Assembly (NCBI RefSeq): GCF_000959725.1
Contig: NZ_CP009323.1
Span: 1,364,001 to 1,428,000, forward strand
DNA length: 64,000 nucleotides
DNA from: Burkholderia gladioli
Lineage (GTDB): Bacteria > Pseudomonadota > Gammaproteobacteria > Burkholderiales > Burkholderiaceae
Reading direction: 5' to 3'
The translations under genes and the position numbers were made by a program. Shown piece by piece: positions 36,193-45,096 of the stretch (position 1 is the first letter of the stretch; each line of letters opens with the position of its first letter). The notes under the pieces were generated by a model that worked only from the letters and a program-made list of their open reading frames with translations, was not told the DNA's origin and made no database searches.

Positions 36193-37611
36193 ATGAAGAA
36201 CGACCTGCCCGGACTCGCCACGCTCGACGCGCTGCTGCACGACCAGCGCGCCGCCTACCTGCGCGCGCCCTATCCCTCCTGGGACACGCGCGCGGGCCAT
36301 TTGCGCGCGCTGCGGGCGATGCTGATCGACAATGCCGACGCGCTGGCCGAGGCGATCAATGCCGACTTCGGCCATCGCGCCAAGCAGGAGGTGCTGCTCT
36401 CCGAGATCTGGATGGCCAAGGAGGAGATCGACGAGGCGCTGCGCCACGGCAAGCGCTGGATGCGGCCGCGCCGCAAGCCGATGAACAAGTGGTTGAAGCC
36501 GGCGCGCGCCACCGTGATCCCGCAGCCGCTCGGCGTGGTGGGCATCGTGGTGCCCTGGAACTACCCGGTGCTGCTGGCCGCGGGCCCGCTGATCTGCGCG
36601 CTGAGCGCCGGCAACCGCGCCATCGTCAAGATGTCGGAACTGACGCCGCGCACCTCGGAACTGTTCGAAGTCCTGATCGCGAAGACCTACTCGCGCGATC
36701 ACGTGGCCGTGGTCAACGGCGATGCGGAGATCGGCGCGGCGTTCAGCAAGCTGCCCTTCGACCACCTGCTGTTCACCGGCTCGACCCAGGTGGGCCGCCA
36801 CGTGATGCGCGCGGCCGCCGAGCACCTGACGCCGGTCACGCTCGAGCTGGGCGGCAAGTCGCCGGCCATCGTCGGGCCCGGCGCGCGCTTCGACAACGCG
36901 GTCGACGCGATCGTCGCCGGCAAGACGCTCAACGCGGGCCAGACCTGCATCGCGCCCGACTACGTGCTGGTGCCGCGCGGCAAGGAGGAGGCCTTCATCG
37001 AGCGGGCCCGCGCTCGCGTGGCGCGGCTCTACCCCGATTTCGCGCACAACGCCGACTACACCTCGATCATCTCCGAGCGCCACTTCGCGCGGCTCGACCG
37101 GCTCGCGGCCGAGGCGCAGGACGGCGGCGCCACCCTGCATCCGCTGACCGAGGCGCCCTGCGATCCGGCGCTGCGCCGCTTCGCGCCGGTGGCGATCACG
37201 CGCGCGCCCGACCAGTCCGCGCTGATGCAGGAGGAGATCTTCGGGCCGCTGCTGCCGATCGTGCCCTACGACACGCTCGAGCAGGCGATCGCCTACGTGA
37301 ACGCGCGCCCGCGCCCGCTCGCGCTCTACCTGTTCGAGGAATCGCGCGCCAACATCGATCGCGTGATGCGCGACACCATCTCGGGCGGGGTCTCGATCAA
37401 CGAGACGCTGATGCATATCGCCTGCGGCTCGCTGCCGTTCGGCGGGGTCGGCGCGAGCGGGATGGGCGCCTATCACGGCTACGACGGCTTCGTGACCTTC
37501 TCGAAGATGAAGCCGGTGCTCACGCAGGCGCGCTTCAACGCGCGAAACCTGCTCGCGCCGCCCTACGGCAAGCGCTTCGGGGCCCTGATCAAGCTGATGC
37601 TGAGGTTCTGA
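36193..37611 (+). CDS. Coniferyl-aldehyde-dehydrogenase-like NAD(P)+ aldehyde dehydrogenase
   Basis: A 472-residue aldehyde dehydrogenase of the class-3-like coniferyl aldehyde group. It contains GIVVPWNYPVLLAAGPLI, the catalytic Glu in TLELGGKSPAIV and the catalytic Cys in NAGQTCIAPDYVLV, with the short C-terminus typical of class 3 (LPFGGVGASGMGAYHGYDGF, then TFSKMKPVL). It oxidises an aldehyde to the acid. AAGGAG precedes the start. The physiological aldehyde could be aromatic or aliphatic; the sequence does not decide. It probably acts after the divergent GMC oxidoreductase. Confidence 0.87.
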   Translation: MKNDLPGLATLDALLHDQRAAYLRAPYPSWDTRAGHLRALRAMLIDNADALAEAINADFGHRAKQEVLLSEIWMAKEEIDEALRHGKRWMRPRRKPMNKWLKPARATVIPQPLGVVGIVVPWNYPVLLAAGPLICALSAGNRAIVKMSELTPRTSELFEVLIAKTYSRDHVAVVNGDAEIGAAFSKLPFDHLLFTGSTQVGRHVMRAAAEHLTPVTLELGGKSPAIVGPGARFDNAVDAIVAGKTLNAGQTCIAPDYVLVPRGKEEAFIERARARVARLYPDFAHNADYTSIISERHFARLDRLAAEAQDGGATLHPLTEAPCDPALRRFAPVAITRAPDQSALMQEEIFGPLLPIVPYDTLEQAIAYVNARPRPLALYLFEESRANIDRVMRDTISGGVSINETLMHIACGSLPFGGVGASGMGAYHGYDGFVTFSKMKPVLTQARFNARNLLAPPYGKRFGALIKLMLRF

Positions 37612-37681
37612 GCAAAGGGATCGCCGGGAGGGATCGCGCTCGTTGCGCATGCAACGGCCGGCTCCCGGCGTCGAGACCGGA

Positions 37682-38713
37682 TCAGACGGGCCAGAGCGGC
37701 CCTTCCTGCATCGCGCCGACCTGCTCGCGCAGTTCGAGCACGCGCTCTTCCCAGTAGCGATGGGTGTTGAACCAGGGGAAGGCGGCCGGAAAGGCCGGGT
37801 CGTCCCAGCGGCGCGCCAGCCACGCCGAATAATGGATCAGCCGCAGCGTGCGCAGCGCCTCGACCAGGTGCAGCTCGTGCGGATCGAATTCGCAGAAATC
37901 CTCGTAGCCGGCCAGCAGGTCGGCCAGCGCGCTGGACGCGCCGGCGCGGTCGCCCGGCAGCAGCAGCCAGAGATCCTGGATCGCGGGCGCCATGCGGCTG
38001 TCGTCGAAGTCGACGAAATGCGGGCCGGCGTCGGTCCACAGCACGTTGCTCGGATGGCAGTCGCCGTGCGCGCGCAGCAGGCGCGTCTCGCCGGCACGCT
38101 CGAAGGCCGCCTCGACCCCTTCCAGCGCCAGCGCCAGCACAGTCCGGTAGGCCTCGCGCAAATCGACGGGGATGATCTCGTTGGACAGCAGGTAGTCGCG
38201 CGAGTCGTAGCCGAAGCTGCGGATATCGAGCACCGGCCGCTCGGCATAGGCCTGGGTGGCGCCCACCGCGTGGATCCGGCCGATGAAGCGGCCCAGCCAT
38301 TCGAGCGTGTCGCGCCGGTCGAGATCGGGCGCGCGGCCGCCGCGCCGTTCGAACACCGAGAAACGGAAACCCTCGAATTCGTGCAGCGTGCGGCCCTCGA
38401 AGGCGCGCGCCGGCACGGCGGGAATCTCGCGCGCGGCCAGCTCGGCGACGAAGCCGTGTTCCTCGAGGATGGCCGCGTCGGACCAGCGTCGCGGCCGGTA
38501 GAACTTGGCGACGATCGGCTGGCCGTCCTCGATGCCGGCCTGGTAGACGCGGTTCTCGTAGCTGTTGAGCGCGAGCAGGCGCCCGTCGGTGCGCAGGCCG
38601 GCGGGGATCAGCACGCTGTCGAGCGCGTCGAGCACGCGCTCGGGCGTGAGGCCCGCAAAAGGAAGGCCGGCGCTGTCGCCGGCCGGGGTGGGTTCGGAAT
38701 GGTCGTCGTGCAT
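37682..38713 (-). CDS. srkA: Stress response kinase SrkA (YihE/RdoA family)
   Basis: An APH-fold kinase of about 343 residues. NSYENRVYQ near the N-terminus, the ATP-binding Lys in IVAKFYRPRRW, the catalytic loop LRAHGDCHPSNVLW and the metal-binding VDFDDSRMAPAIQDLWLLL match SrkA/YihE closely. This Ser/Thr kinase counters stress-induced death pathways in E. coli. An in-frame ATG 9 bases upstream (38722) is equally possible. It is monocistronic and convergent with the aldehyde dehydrogenase gene. Confidence 0.88.
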   Translation of the reverse strand: MHDDHSEPTPAGDSAGLPFAGLTPERVLDALDSVLIPAGLRTDGRLLALNSYENRVYQAGIEDGQPIVAKFYRPRRWSDAAILEEHGFVAELAAREIPAVPARAFEGRTLHEFEGFRFSVFERRGGRAPDLDRRDTLEWLGRFIGRIHAVGATQAYAERPVLDIRSFGYDSRDYLLSNEIIPVDLREAYRTVLALALEGVEAAFERAGETRLLRAHGDCHPSNVLWTDAGPHFVDFDDSRMAPAIQDLWLLLPGDRAGASSALADLLAGYEDFCEFDPHELHLVEALRTLRLIHYSAWLARRWDDPAFPAAFPWFNTHRYWEERVLELREQVGAMQEGPLWPV

Positions 38714-38753
38714 GGCCCGCATTGTGCCGCGCGCCGCGCCGCTTGACGAGTTC

Positions 38754-38966
38754 TCAGTGAATCGCGGCGCCCGCGGGCAGCACGGATTCTCCGGTGTCGA
38801 TCAGGTCCTCGAGAAAGAAGGGCTCGGTGTTCAGTTCCTTCGAATCGCCCGGCACGCCCGCGTACCAGGTCACCATCGCCATGTCACCGAGGATGCGCTG
38901 GACGATGCCGCGGGCGCCCTTCGGTACGGCGATATGCGTAGTGCAGACAATCGAACCGACATGCAT
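38754..38966 (-). CDS. Small conserved-looking hypothetical protein (70 aa)
   Basis: A 70-residue soluble protein, MHVGSIVCTTHIAVPKGARG onward, ending ESVLPAGAAIH. I do not recognise a family. It looks like a small beta-barrel (VCTTHIAVPKGARGIVQRI, AMVTWYAG). A GGGGAA sequence precedes the ATG. Longer in-frame starts exist upstream (for example at METRPAPG, which would add about 30 residues). A candidate small RNA or attenuator lies about 120 bases upstream. Confidence 0.6.
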   Translation of the reverse strand: MHVGSIVCTTHIAVPKGARGIVQRILGDMAMVTWYAGVPGDSKELNTEPFFLEDLIDTGESVLPAGAAIH

Positions 38967-39086
38967 GATGTTTCCCCACTCAAAACCGACCGGATCGCCG
39001 GCCGCGAATACTGGAATGCGCCGCCCGGGGGCGGGACGCGTTTCCATTGTTAACCGATTCGCACTTCGATGGAATCGCGTCGCATG

Positions 39087-39174
39087 AAAACAAAATCGCG
39101 GCCAGCGCCGCGATTCGCCGGGTCGCCCCCCATTAGGGGGACGCTTCGGCCGCGCCGGAAAACGCTGCCGGCGC
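39087..39174 (-). ncRNA. Candidate small RNA or attenuated leader (about 88 nt)
   Basis: On the minus strand TATGAT (39186-39181) would start an RNA at 39174. Three hairpins follow in tight succession: GCGCCGG/CCGGCGC (39152-39173), a C/G-run stem with loop TAAT (39124-39143), and AATCGCGGC/GCCGCGATT (39094-39115). The last one runs into TTTTGTTTT, a good terminator. No -35 is convincing. It may be a free sRNA or the regulated leader of the 70-aa gene downstream. Confidence 0.4.
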
Positions 39175-39186
39175 ACGGCAATCATA

Positions 39187-39388
39187 ACCCGAGCGCCGTG
39201 ACGCTCCAGCAGAACACAAAAACATGCACTTCGCATGACGTTCGCATCGGCTGACGCGCCCGCGCGACAGCAACGGCAAACCCGCCGCGCGCGCCGGCCG
39301 CCGCGGCTCGCGCGAGTCGGCGGCAACCGACGCGTTTCGGGCAAGCGGCGTATCGTTGCGGTTTGTCCGTTGCAGGGAGACCCCTAGC
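39187..39388. other. Intergenic region upstream of the MFS gene
   Basis: About 200 bases between the candidate minus-strand RNA and the rightward MFS gene. AGGGAGA at 39374-39380 is the ribosome site of that gene. No clear promoter is visible. Confidence 0.4.
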
Positions 39389-40654
39389 GTGAGCGCTTCA
39401 CCCGGATCGCCGGAATCGGCCGCAAACAGCCGCCCGGCGCAGCCCGCCCCGACCGCCCCCTATCTCGAGCGCGGTTCGCGCGGCTACTGGCACGCGAGCA
39501 TCGCGCTGCTGTTCGCCGGCTACGCGACCTTCTCGCTGCTCTACTACGTGCAGCCGCTGCTGCCCGAATTCTCGGACGCCTTCGGGGTGAGCCCGGCGCA
39601 GAGCAGCCTCTCGCTGTCGTTCGCCACCGCCGCGCTGGCGCTGGCCATCTTCGTGGCCGGCTTCGTCTCCGAAGGGCTCAGCCGGCATCGCCTGATGACG
39701 CTCTCGCTGACGCTGTCCTCGCTGTTCACGCTGGCCGCCGCCTTCGTGCCGCATTGGCACGCGCTGCTGGTGCTGCGCGCGCTGACCGGCATCGCGCTGG
39801 GCGGCGTGCCGGCCGTGGCGATGGCCTACCTGGCCGAGGAGGTGCATCCGGATGGGCTGGGCCTGGCGATGGGGCTCTACGTGGGCGGCACCGCGATCGG
39901 CGGGATGGCCGGGCGCGTGATCACCGGCGTGCTGGCCGAGCTGTTCGGCTGGCGCATCGCGGTGGCGGGGATCGGCGTGCTCGGGCTCGCCGCGATGCTG
40001 GCGTTCCGCGCGCTGCTGCCGCCCTCGCGGCATTTCACGCCGCGCCGCGGGCTGGGCTTGGCGCATCATCGCAGCGCGCTGGCGCGGCACCTGCGCGGCC
40101 GCCGCGAGCTGCCCGTGCTGTTCCTGATGGCCTTCGTGCTGATGGGCAGCTTCGTCACGCTCTACAACTACATCGGCTATCGATTGCTGGCGCCGCCCTA
40201 CGCGATGAACCAGGCTACCATCGGCGCGATCTTCGTGGTCTACCTGGTCGGCGTGTTCGCCTCGCCGTGGTCCGGCCGCATGGCCGACTCGATCGGACGC
40301 GGGCGCGTGCTGATCGTCGGCATCGTGATGATGGGCCTGGGCGTGGCGCTGACCCTGCTTGCCCCGGTCGCGGCGATCGCGGCCGGCATCGCCTGCATGA
40401 CCTTCGGCTTCTTCGCCGGCCACTCGGTGGCGAGCGGCTGGGTCGGCCGGCTCGCCAGCCAGGGCAAGGGGCAGGCCGCGGCGCTCTACCTGCTGTCCTA
40501 CTACCTCGGCTCGAGCGTGATCGGCTCGCTCGGCGGCCACGCCTGGAGCGCCTCGGGCTGGGGCGGCGTGGCCGCGCTGGTGGGCGCGCTGCTGGCGGTG
40601 GGCCTGGTCGCCGCGAGCTGGTTGCGCTCGCGCGAGCGCGCCGGCGCCGCCTGA
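39389..40654 (+). CDS. MFS transporter (YnfM-like)
   Basis: A 421-residue twelve-segment transporter. LLFAGYATFSLLYYVQPLLPEFSDAFGVSPAQSSLSLS is the YnfM/arabinose-efflux-like N-terminus, and the inter-domain loop is short and basic. GTG at 39389 is taken as the start because AGGGAGA lies 8 bases before it; an upstream ATG at 39356 lacks a ribosome site. Related transporters are drug or sugar efflux pumps, but the substrate is unknown. It is monocistronic. Confidence 0.82.
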   Translation: MSASPGSPESAANSRPAQPAPTAPYLERGSRGYWHASIALLFAGYATFSLLYYVQPLLPEFSDAFGVSPAQSSLSLSFATAALALAIFVAGFVSEGLSRHRLMTLSLTLSSLFTLAAAFVPHWHALLVLRALTGIALGGVPAVAMAYLAEEVHPDGLGLAMGLYVGGTAIGGMAGRVITGVLAELFGWRIAVAGIGVLGLAAMLAFRALLPPSRHFTPRRGLGLAHHRSALARHLRGRRELPVLFLMAFVLMGSFVTLYNYIGYRLLAPPYAMNQATIGAIFVVYLVGVFASPWSGRMADSIGRGRVLIVGIVMMGLGVALTLLAPVAAIAAGIACMTFGFFAGHSVASGWVGRLASQGKGQAAALYLLSYYLGSSVIGSLGGHAWSASGWGGVAALVGALLAVGLVAASWLRSRERAGAA

Positions 40655-41031
40655 CGACGATCGCGGCGGCGCCGCTCGTGTAGCGGGCACGGCGCGAGGC
40701 CTACTCGGATTCGCCACTTGCCGAGCCCGGCCCCGATGCGCTAACGTGGCGTGTCATCCGTCTTTTTCCTTCATCGAACCATGCGGCCTGCCTTGCCCGC
40801 CCAGCTCACCGATTGCCTGCCGCCTTGCGCGCGGCGGCACGGGCGCGCGCAAGCGGCACCGCCACCTCCTGTCGATCCGCCGCGCATCGGCGCGCCGCCG
40901 CCGCATCGCGCGGCACGGCGCGGCTGAACCGCGCCGCAGCTTTCCCATCGGTCCCGTTCGTCCTGCCTGCGCGTCATTCGCGCGGCGGCGTCGCGCGCGG
41001 CCGTTTCCGGTTCCGATCGACAGGACACATC
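40655..41031. other. Intergenic region with no supported gene
   Basis: About 375 bases between two rightward transporter genes, GC-rich. The open frames across it have no ribosome sites or family features. AGGA just before 41032 belongs to the EamA gene. Confidence 0.4.
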
Positions 41032-41961
41032 ATGCGATTCGCACAAGGCGCGCTCGTCGCGCGTTTCACCACTTCCTCCTTCGTGCTGCTGTGGAGCAGC
41101 GGCGCGATCTTCGCCGAACTCGGCGTGCGCCACGCTTGCGCGCTGGCCTTCCTGATCGCGCGTTTCGCGCTCGCCTCGCTGGCGCTGGCCGCGATCGGCC
41201 TGGCGCGCCGCCGCTGGCTGCCGCCGGCCGGCGGGCGGCGCGTCACGGCGCTGATCGGCTTGCTGATGGGCCTGTATTCGATCGCCTACCTGCTCGCGCT
41301 CGAACACGGCATCACGCCGGGCATGCTGGCCACCTTGCTCGGCGCGCAGCCGATCCTCACCCTGGCGCTGGTCGAGCGCCGCTGGTCGGTGCCGCGCCTG
41401 GCGGGCCTGCTGCTCGCGCTGACCGGGCTCGCGCTGGTGGTCTGGCACGGCCTGGACGGCGGCGGCGTGACGGCGGGCGGCGCGGCGATCGCGCTGGCCG
41501 CGCTGCTGGCGATCACCGCCGGCGCGCTGCTGCAGAAACGCAGCGGCGTGGCGCCGGCCGATGGCCTGGCGATGCAGACCGCGATCGGCCTGGCGATGAG
41601 CCTGGCCTGCCTGCCGCTCGCGCCGGGCGGATCGCTCGGCGCGGCGCTGCGCTTCGACGCCAGCCCCGCGCTGCTGATCGCGGTGCTGTGGCTGGGTCTG
41701 GTGATCTCGGTGGCGGGGCAGATGCTGTTCTACCGGCTGATGCGCGACGGCGACGCCGTCAACGTGACGAGCCTGTTCTACCTGGTGCCGGTGGTCACCA
41801 CGCTGATGGATGCGATCGGCTTCGGCCACCTGCCGGGCCGGCTCGAGATGCTCGGCATGGCCGCGATCCTCGGCGGCCTGGCGCTGGTGTTCCGGCATGC
41901 GCCCGATCGTGCGCTGCGGCAAATGAAAGCTCGTGGAAATACTTCGGAAAGCGAAACATGA
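41032..41961 (+). CDS. EamA/DMT-family transporter
   Basis: A 309-residue membrane protein with about ten hydrophobic segments and two EamA repeats. The first includes FVLLWSSGAIFAELGVRHACALAFLIARFALA and LEHGITPGMLATLLGAQPILTLAL. The second includes AGQMLFYRLMRDGDAVNVTSLFYLVPVVTTLM. It probably exports a metabolite such as an amino acid. The start at 41032 has AGGACAC before it; the upstream in-frame sequence is low-complexity. Confidence 0.85.
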   Translation: MRFAQGALVARFTTSSFVLLWSSGAIFAELGVRHACALAFLIARFALASLALAAIGLARRRWLPPAGGRRVTALIGLLMGLYSIAYLLALEHGITPGMLATLLGAQPILTLALVERRWSVPRLAGLLLALTGLALVVWHGLDGGGVTAGGAAIALAALLAITAGALLQKRSGVAPADGLAMQTAIGLAMSLACLPLAPGGSLGAALRFDASPALLIAVLWLGLVISVAGQMLFYRLMRDGDAVNVTSLFYLVPVVTTLMDAIGFGHLPGRLEMLGMAAILGGLALVFRHAPDRALRQMKARGNTSESET

Positions 41962-42104
41962 AACCCTGGGCGCCGATCGTTGCCGGGAGATGTTTCTTCG
42001 GATTCGCAACAATCCGGAAGGCGAAATTCGGCGTTTCCTTACCTATACTCGAATCAACCGCGCGCGAATCACGCGCGGATGACAGATCGAGACGGGAGAC
42101 GGAC

Positions 42105-42290
42105 ATGGGCTACTTCACGATCGGCGATTTCATCCTTCTGATTCCGATGGCGCTGGCCGGTGCGCTGTTCCTCGGCGCGGTGCCGTGCGGCACGCACAAC
42201 ATCCGGCACAACGTGCTGCGCGTGCTGGGTGCCGCGCTCGGGGTCGGCGTCGCGTTGCTGCTGGTCGAGGGATTGCCGGCGCTGATCTAG
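42105..42290 (+). CDS. Small membrane protein (61 aa), unknown function
   Basis: A 61-residue protein with two predicted membrane helices: FILLIPMALAGALFLGAVP, and a second from residue 38 (VLRVLGAALGVGVALLLVEG). A short loop with CGTHNIRHN lies between them. GGGAGACGGAC precedes the ATG, and the codon bias matches the genome. I do not recognise a family. It follows the EamA gene by 143 bases and is probably independent. Confidence 0.65.
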   Translation: MGYFTIGDFILLIPMALAGALFLGAVPCGTHNIRHNVLRVLGAALGVGVALLLVEGLPALI

Positions 42291-42381
42291 CGGCACCGGC
42301 TGAACGCTCGACGAATCGACGACGCGCGCCCGGCGCGCGTCGCCTCCGGCCTTTATTGCGCCGCAATGGCGCGAGCCCCGA

Positions 42382-43425
42382 TCAGATCTCCTGGTCGGTG
42401 GACGGTTTTTCCCACAGATTGATCCCGCCTTCGGTCGCGTAACGATCGATCTCGGCCAATTCCTCGGCCGTGAAGTCGAGCCGCTTCAAGGCACCGACGT
42501 TCTCGCGCACCTGCTCGGCCCGGCTCGCGCCGATCAGCGCCGAGGTCACGCGATTGCCGCGCAGCACCCAGGCCAGCGCCATCTGCGCCAGGCTCTGGCC
42601 GCGGCGCGCGGCGATCTCGTTGAGCTTGCGCACGTGCTCGATATTCTGCGCGCTCAGGTGCTCGGCCTTCAGCGAGCCGCCGCCCGGCTTGTTGACGCGC
42701 GCATCGTCGGGAATGCCGTTCAGGTATTTCGAGGTCAGCAGGCCCTGCGCGAGCGGCGTGAAGGCGATGCTGCCGGCGCCGGTCTCGTCGAGCGCGTCGA
42801 ACAGCTCGCGCTCGGGCCAGCGGTTCAGCAGGTTGTAGGCGGGCTGGTGGATCAGCAGCGGCACGCGCTCCTCGGCCAGCAACCTGGCGATCTCGCGCGT
42901 CTTGGCGGCCGAGTACGAGGACACGCCCACGTACAGCGCCTTGCCCTGCTTCACCGCCGTGGCCAGCGCGCTGGCGGTTTCCTCCAGCGGCGTATGCGCG
43001 TCGAAGCGATGCGAATAGAAGATGTCGACATAGTCGAGGCCCATGCGCGCGAGGCTCTGGTCGAGGCTCGCCAGCACGTACTTGCGCGAGCCGCCGCCGC
43101 TGCCGTAGGGGCCCGGCCACATGTCCCAGCCGGCCTTGGTCGAGATCAGCAGCTCGTCGCGATAGGGGCGGAAATCCTCCTTCAGCAGGCGGCCGAAGTT
43201 GATCTCGGCGCTGCCGTAGGGCGGCCCGTAGTTGTTGGCGAGATCGAAGTGGGTGATGCCGAGATCGAAGGCGGTGCGCAGGATCTCGCGCTGCGTGGAG
43301 AGCGGCGTGGTATCGCCGAAGTTGTGCCAGAGGCCGAGCGACAAGGCCGGCAGTTTGAGGCCCGACTTGCCGCAGGTGCGGTACGGCATGTCGGCATAGC
43401 GTTCGGATGCTGCTTCGTAGGCCAT
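42382..43425 (-). CDS. yghZ: L-glyceraldehyde-3-phosphate reductase (YghZ/Gpr, AKR14)
   Basis: A 347-residue aldo/keto reductase. YADMPYRTCGKSGLKLPALSLGLWHNFGD is a distinctive YghZ N-terminus. THFDLANNYGPPYGSAE holds catalytic Asp and Tyr, LISTKAGWDMWPGPYG holds Lys, and YSHRFDAHTPLEET holds His. The NADPH site SALIGASRAEQVRENVGAL is at the C-terminus. The enzyme reduces L-glyceraldehyde-3-phosphate and methylglyoxal with NADPH, a detoxification role. It is monocistronic, leftward. Confidence 0.92.
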   Translation of the reverse strand: MAYEAASERYADMPYRTCGKSGLKLPALSLGLWHNFGDTTPLSTQREILRTAFDLGITHFDLANNYGPPYGSAEINFGRLLKEDFRPYRDELLISTKAGWDMWPGPYGSGGGSRKYVLASLDQSLARMGLDYVDIFYSHRFDAHTPLEETASALATAVKQGKALYVGVSSYSAAKTREIARLLAEERVPLLIHQPAYNLLNRWPERELFDALDETGAGSIAFTPLAQGLLTSKYLNGIPDDARVNKPGGGSLKAEHLSAQNIEHVRKLNEIAARRGQSLAQMALAWVLRGNRVTSALIGASRAEQVRENVGALKRLDFTAEELAEIDRYATEGGINLWEKPSTDQEI

Positions 43426-43622
43426 CGAGGAATCCCCTTGTCGAGTCGAAGAAGGCCGCCCGGCGCGGGGCGTGGAGCGCGCGGCCGGGCGGACGGGAAA
43501 CGCGAGCCGCCCATGGTAGCGGGCCCGACGCGTTCGCGCAGCCTCGTCGCGACGGCATGGACGCGATCGCGCCGCTAACCTACACTGCGGCGTCCTGATG
43601 ATTCGTTACAGCGAGGAAAACC

Positions 43623-43829
43623 ATGACCCGAGCGATCTCGGTCGCGCTGATCGTCGGCGGCATCGTGCTGCTGTATTTCGGCGGCCAGTCCTTCCATTCG
43701 TTCAACGACAGCCTGTCGCGACTGTTCATCGGCTCGCCCGCCACCAAGACGATCCTGCTGATCGCAGGCGGCACGGTGGCGATGCTGGCCGGGCTGATCG
43801 GCCTGGCGATGCCGGGCGGCAGGCGCTGA
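43623..43829 (+). CDS. DUF3185 family small membrane protein
   Basis: A 68-residue protein with two membrane helices (ALIVGGIVLLYFGGQ and ILLIAGGTVAMLAGLIGLAM). The motif FNDSLSRLFIGSPATKTI between them is typical of DUF3185. The function is unknown. The gene starts 198 bases from the divergent yghZ start and ends before a long palindromic terminator. Confidence 0.8.
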   Translation: MTRAISVALIVGGIVLLYFGGQSFHSFNDSLSRLFIGSPATKTILLIAGGTVAMLAGLIGLAMPGGRR

Positions 43830-43863
43830 GGAGGATGGGTACGCGCCTGTCGCGCGTCGAAAC

Positions 43864-43904
43864 GAAAAACGGGCGACCGATCCTGGATCGGCCGCCCGTT
43901 TTTC
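43864..43904. terminator. Bidirectional terminator between convergent genes
   Basis: A long palindrome (GAAAAACGGGCG and CCGATCC arms with their complements) lies between the rightward DUF3185 gene and the leftward dioxygenase gene, with A/T runs on both sides. Confidence 0.85.
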
Positions 43905-43931
43905 GCATGGCGCCTGTCGCCGGCTCGCGCC

Positions 43932-44702
43932 TCAGAGCCGAACGTCGGGCTTCGAGGCCGAGCGCGAGCCCGGCAGCGGGCGATTGCTTTCGGCGTGATA
44001 GGTGTAGACCAGCGAGAACTTCACCTGGTCGCTGCGATTCTGCCCGGCCGAATGCAGCGTGTTGCAGTGGAAGAACACCACGTCGCCGGGGCTCAGCTCG
44101 GGGCAGACCGCGCGATCGATCAACGCGCGATTGGCCGGCAGGTCGCCGCGGAAGAACTTCGCCTCGTCGAAGGCCTCGGCGCCGAACTCGGCCGTGTGCG
44201 AACCCGGCACCAGCCACAGCGCGCCGTTGGTGTTCGTCTCGGCGCCCACCGCGAGCCATACCGAAACCAGGTCGGCGCGCTCGAAGGCCCAGTAGCGGAA
44301 ATCGCGATGCCAGCCGGTCAGGCTGCCGTACATCGGGTGCTTGGTCATCATGCAGTTGTGGTGCACGCGCGAGAGCAGCGCCGCCTCGCCGAAGTAGGCC
44401 TGCATCCAGGCGGCGATCTCGGGGGCGGTGGCGCGCTCGGCGAACTCGGGCGCGCGCGAGTGGGCGTCGAGCAGGCGCCGCACGGTACGCCCGCCCGGCG
44501 CGTCCCTCGATTCGGGAGCGCCCGGGTAGCGCAGGTCGGCCTCGAACTCGAGCGGCTCGGCGGCCTCCCGCAGCTGCCGCTCGGCGACGGCCTTCAGCGC
44601 CGCGCAGGTCTCGGGCGCGACCAGCCCCCGGGCGATCACGTAACCGTGCTCGCGCAAGTCGGCGATTTGCGCGCGAATCATCTCGGACTGCGGTGAGGAC
44701 AT
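43932..44702 (-). CDS. Phytanoyl-CoA dioxygenase (PhyH) family Fe(II)/2OG oxygenase
   Basis: A 256-residue non-haem iron dioxygenase. The iron ligands are visible as GWHRDF (His132, Asp134) and LHSAG (His217), and the 2-oxoglutarate-binding Arg in QNRSDQVKFS (Arg223). N-terminal REHGYVIARGLV is typical of PhyH proteins. It hydroxylates an unknown small molecule. The start at 44702 (MSSPQSEMIRAQ) is preferred; a longer frame adds 23 residues without a ribosome site. It is monocistronic. Confidence 0.85.
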   Translation of the reverse strand: MSSPQSEMIRAQIADLREHGYVIARGLVAPETCAALKAVAERQLREAAEPLEFEADLRYPGAPESRDAPGGRTVRRLLDAHSRAPEFAERATAPEIAAWMQAYFGEAALLSRVHHNCMMTKHPMYGSLTGWHRDFRYWAFERADLVSVWLAVGAETNTNGALWLVPGSHTAEFGAEAFDEAKFFRGDLPANRALIDRAVCPELSPGDVVFFHCNTLHSAGQNRSDQVKFSLVYTYHAESNRPLPGSRSASKPDVRL

Positions 44703-45096
44703 GGGTGGCTCGATGTCGTTTTTATGAATCGTTGATTGTAAGACGGCGGGGATTGATCCGGAACCCTGCATTGTCGGCGACAGGGATATGTCGGGCCGGC
44801 TTGCGCGGCAGCATGGCGGGGCGCCGGAGCGCGGAACTGTCGCGTGGCCCGGGCGACTAACCGGCGATGCGCGTGCCGCGCCGTCCTTGGGCCGGAATCA
44901 GGGTTGTCTCGACTTCTGGACGTCACGGATCGCCGGTAGGCTGGCGGCGCCTGTCATTTCGACCGGCGCGGCCTATTTTGGCATCCGCTACCATGCAGCG
45001 GCACCTTGCCTGGGGCCCATTCACTCAGGTGTCGGAAGCCGGTCGCGCGACTGCGCGCAGCCGATCCGGCACTTTTACGAGCCAAGTCACACCGAC
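44703..45096. other. Divergent intergenic region
   Basis: About 390 bases between the leftward dioxygenase and a rightward basic-protein gene. No promoter elements or repeats stand out. Confidence 0.35.

Noticed and set aside
34942..37650. Long minus-strand open frame opposite the AidB-like and aldehyde dehydrogenase genes
   Set aside because: The plus strand has complete, motif-bearing enzymes; the minus frame is Arg/Ala/His-rich shadow sequence.
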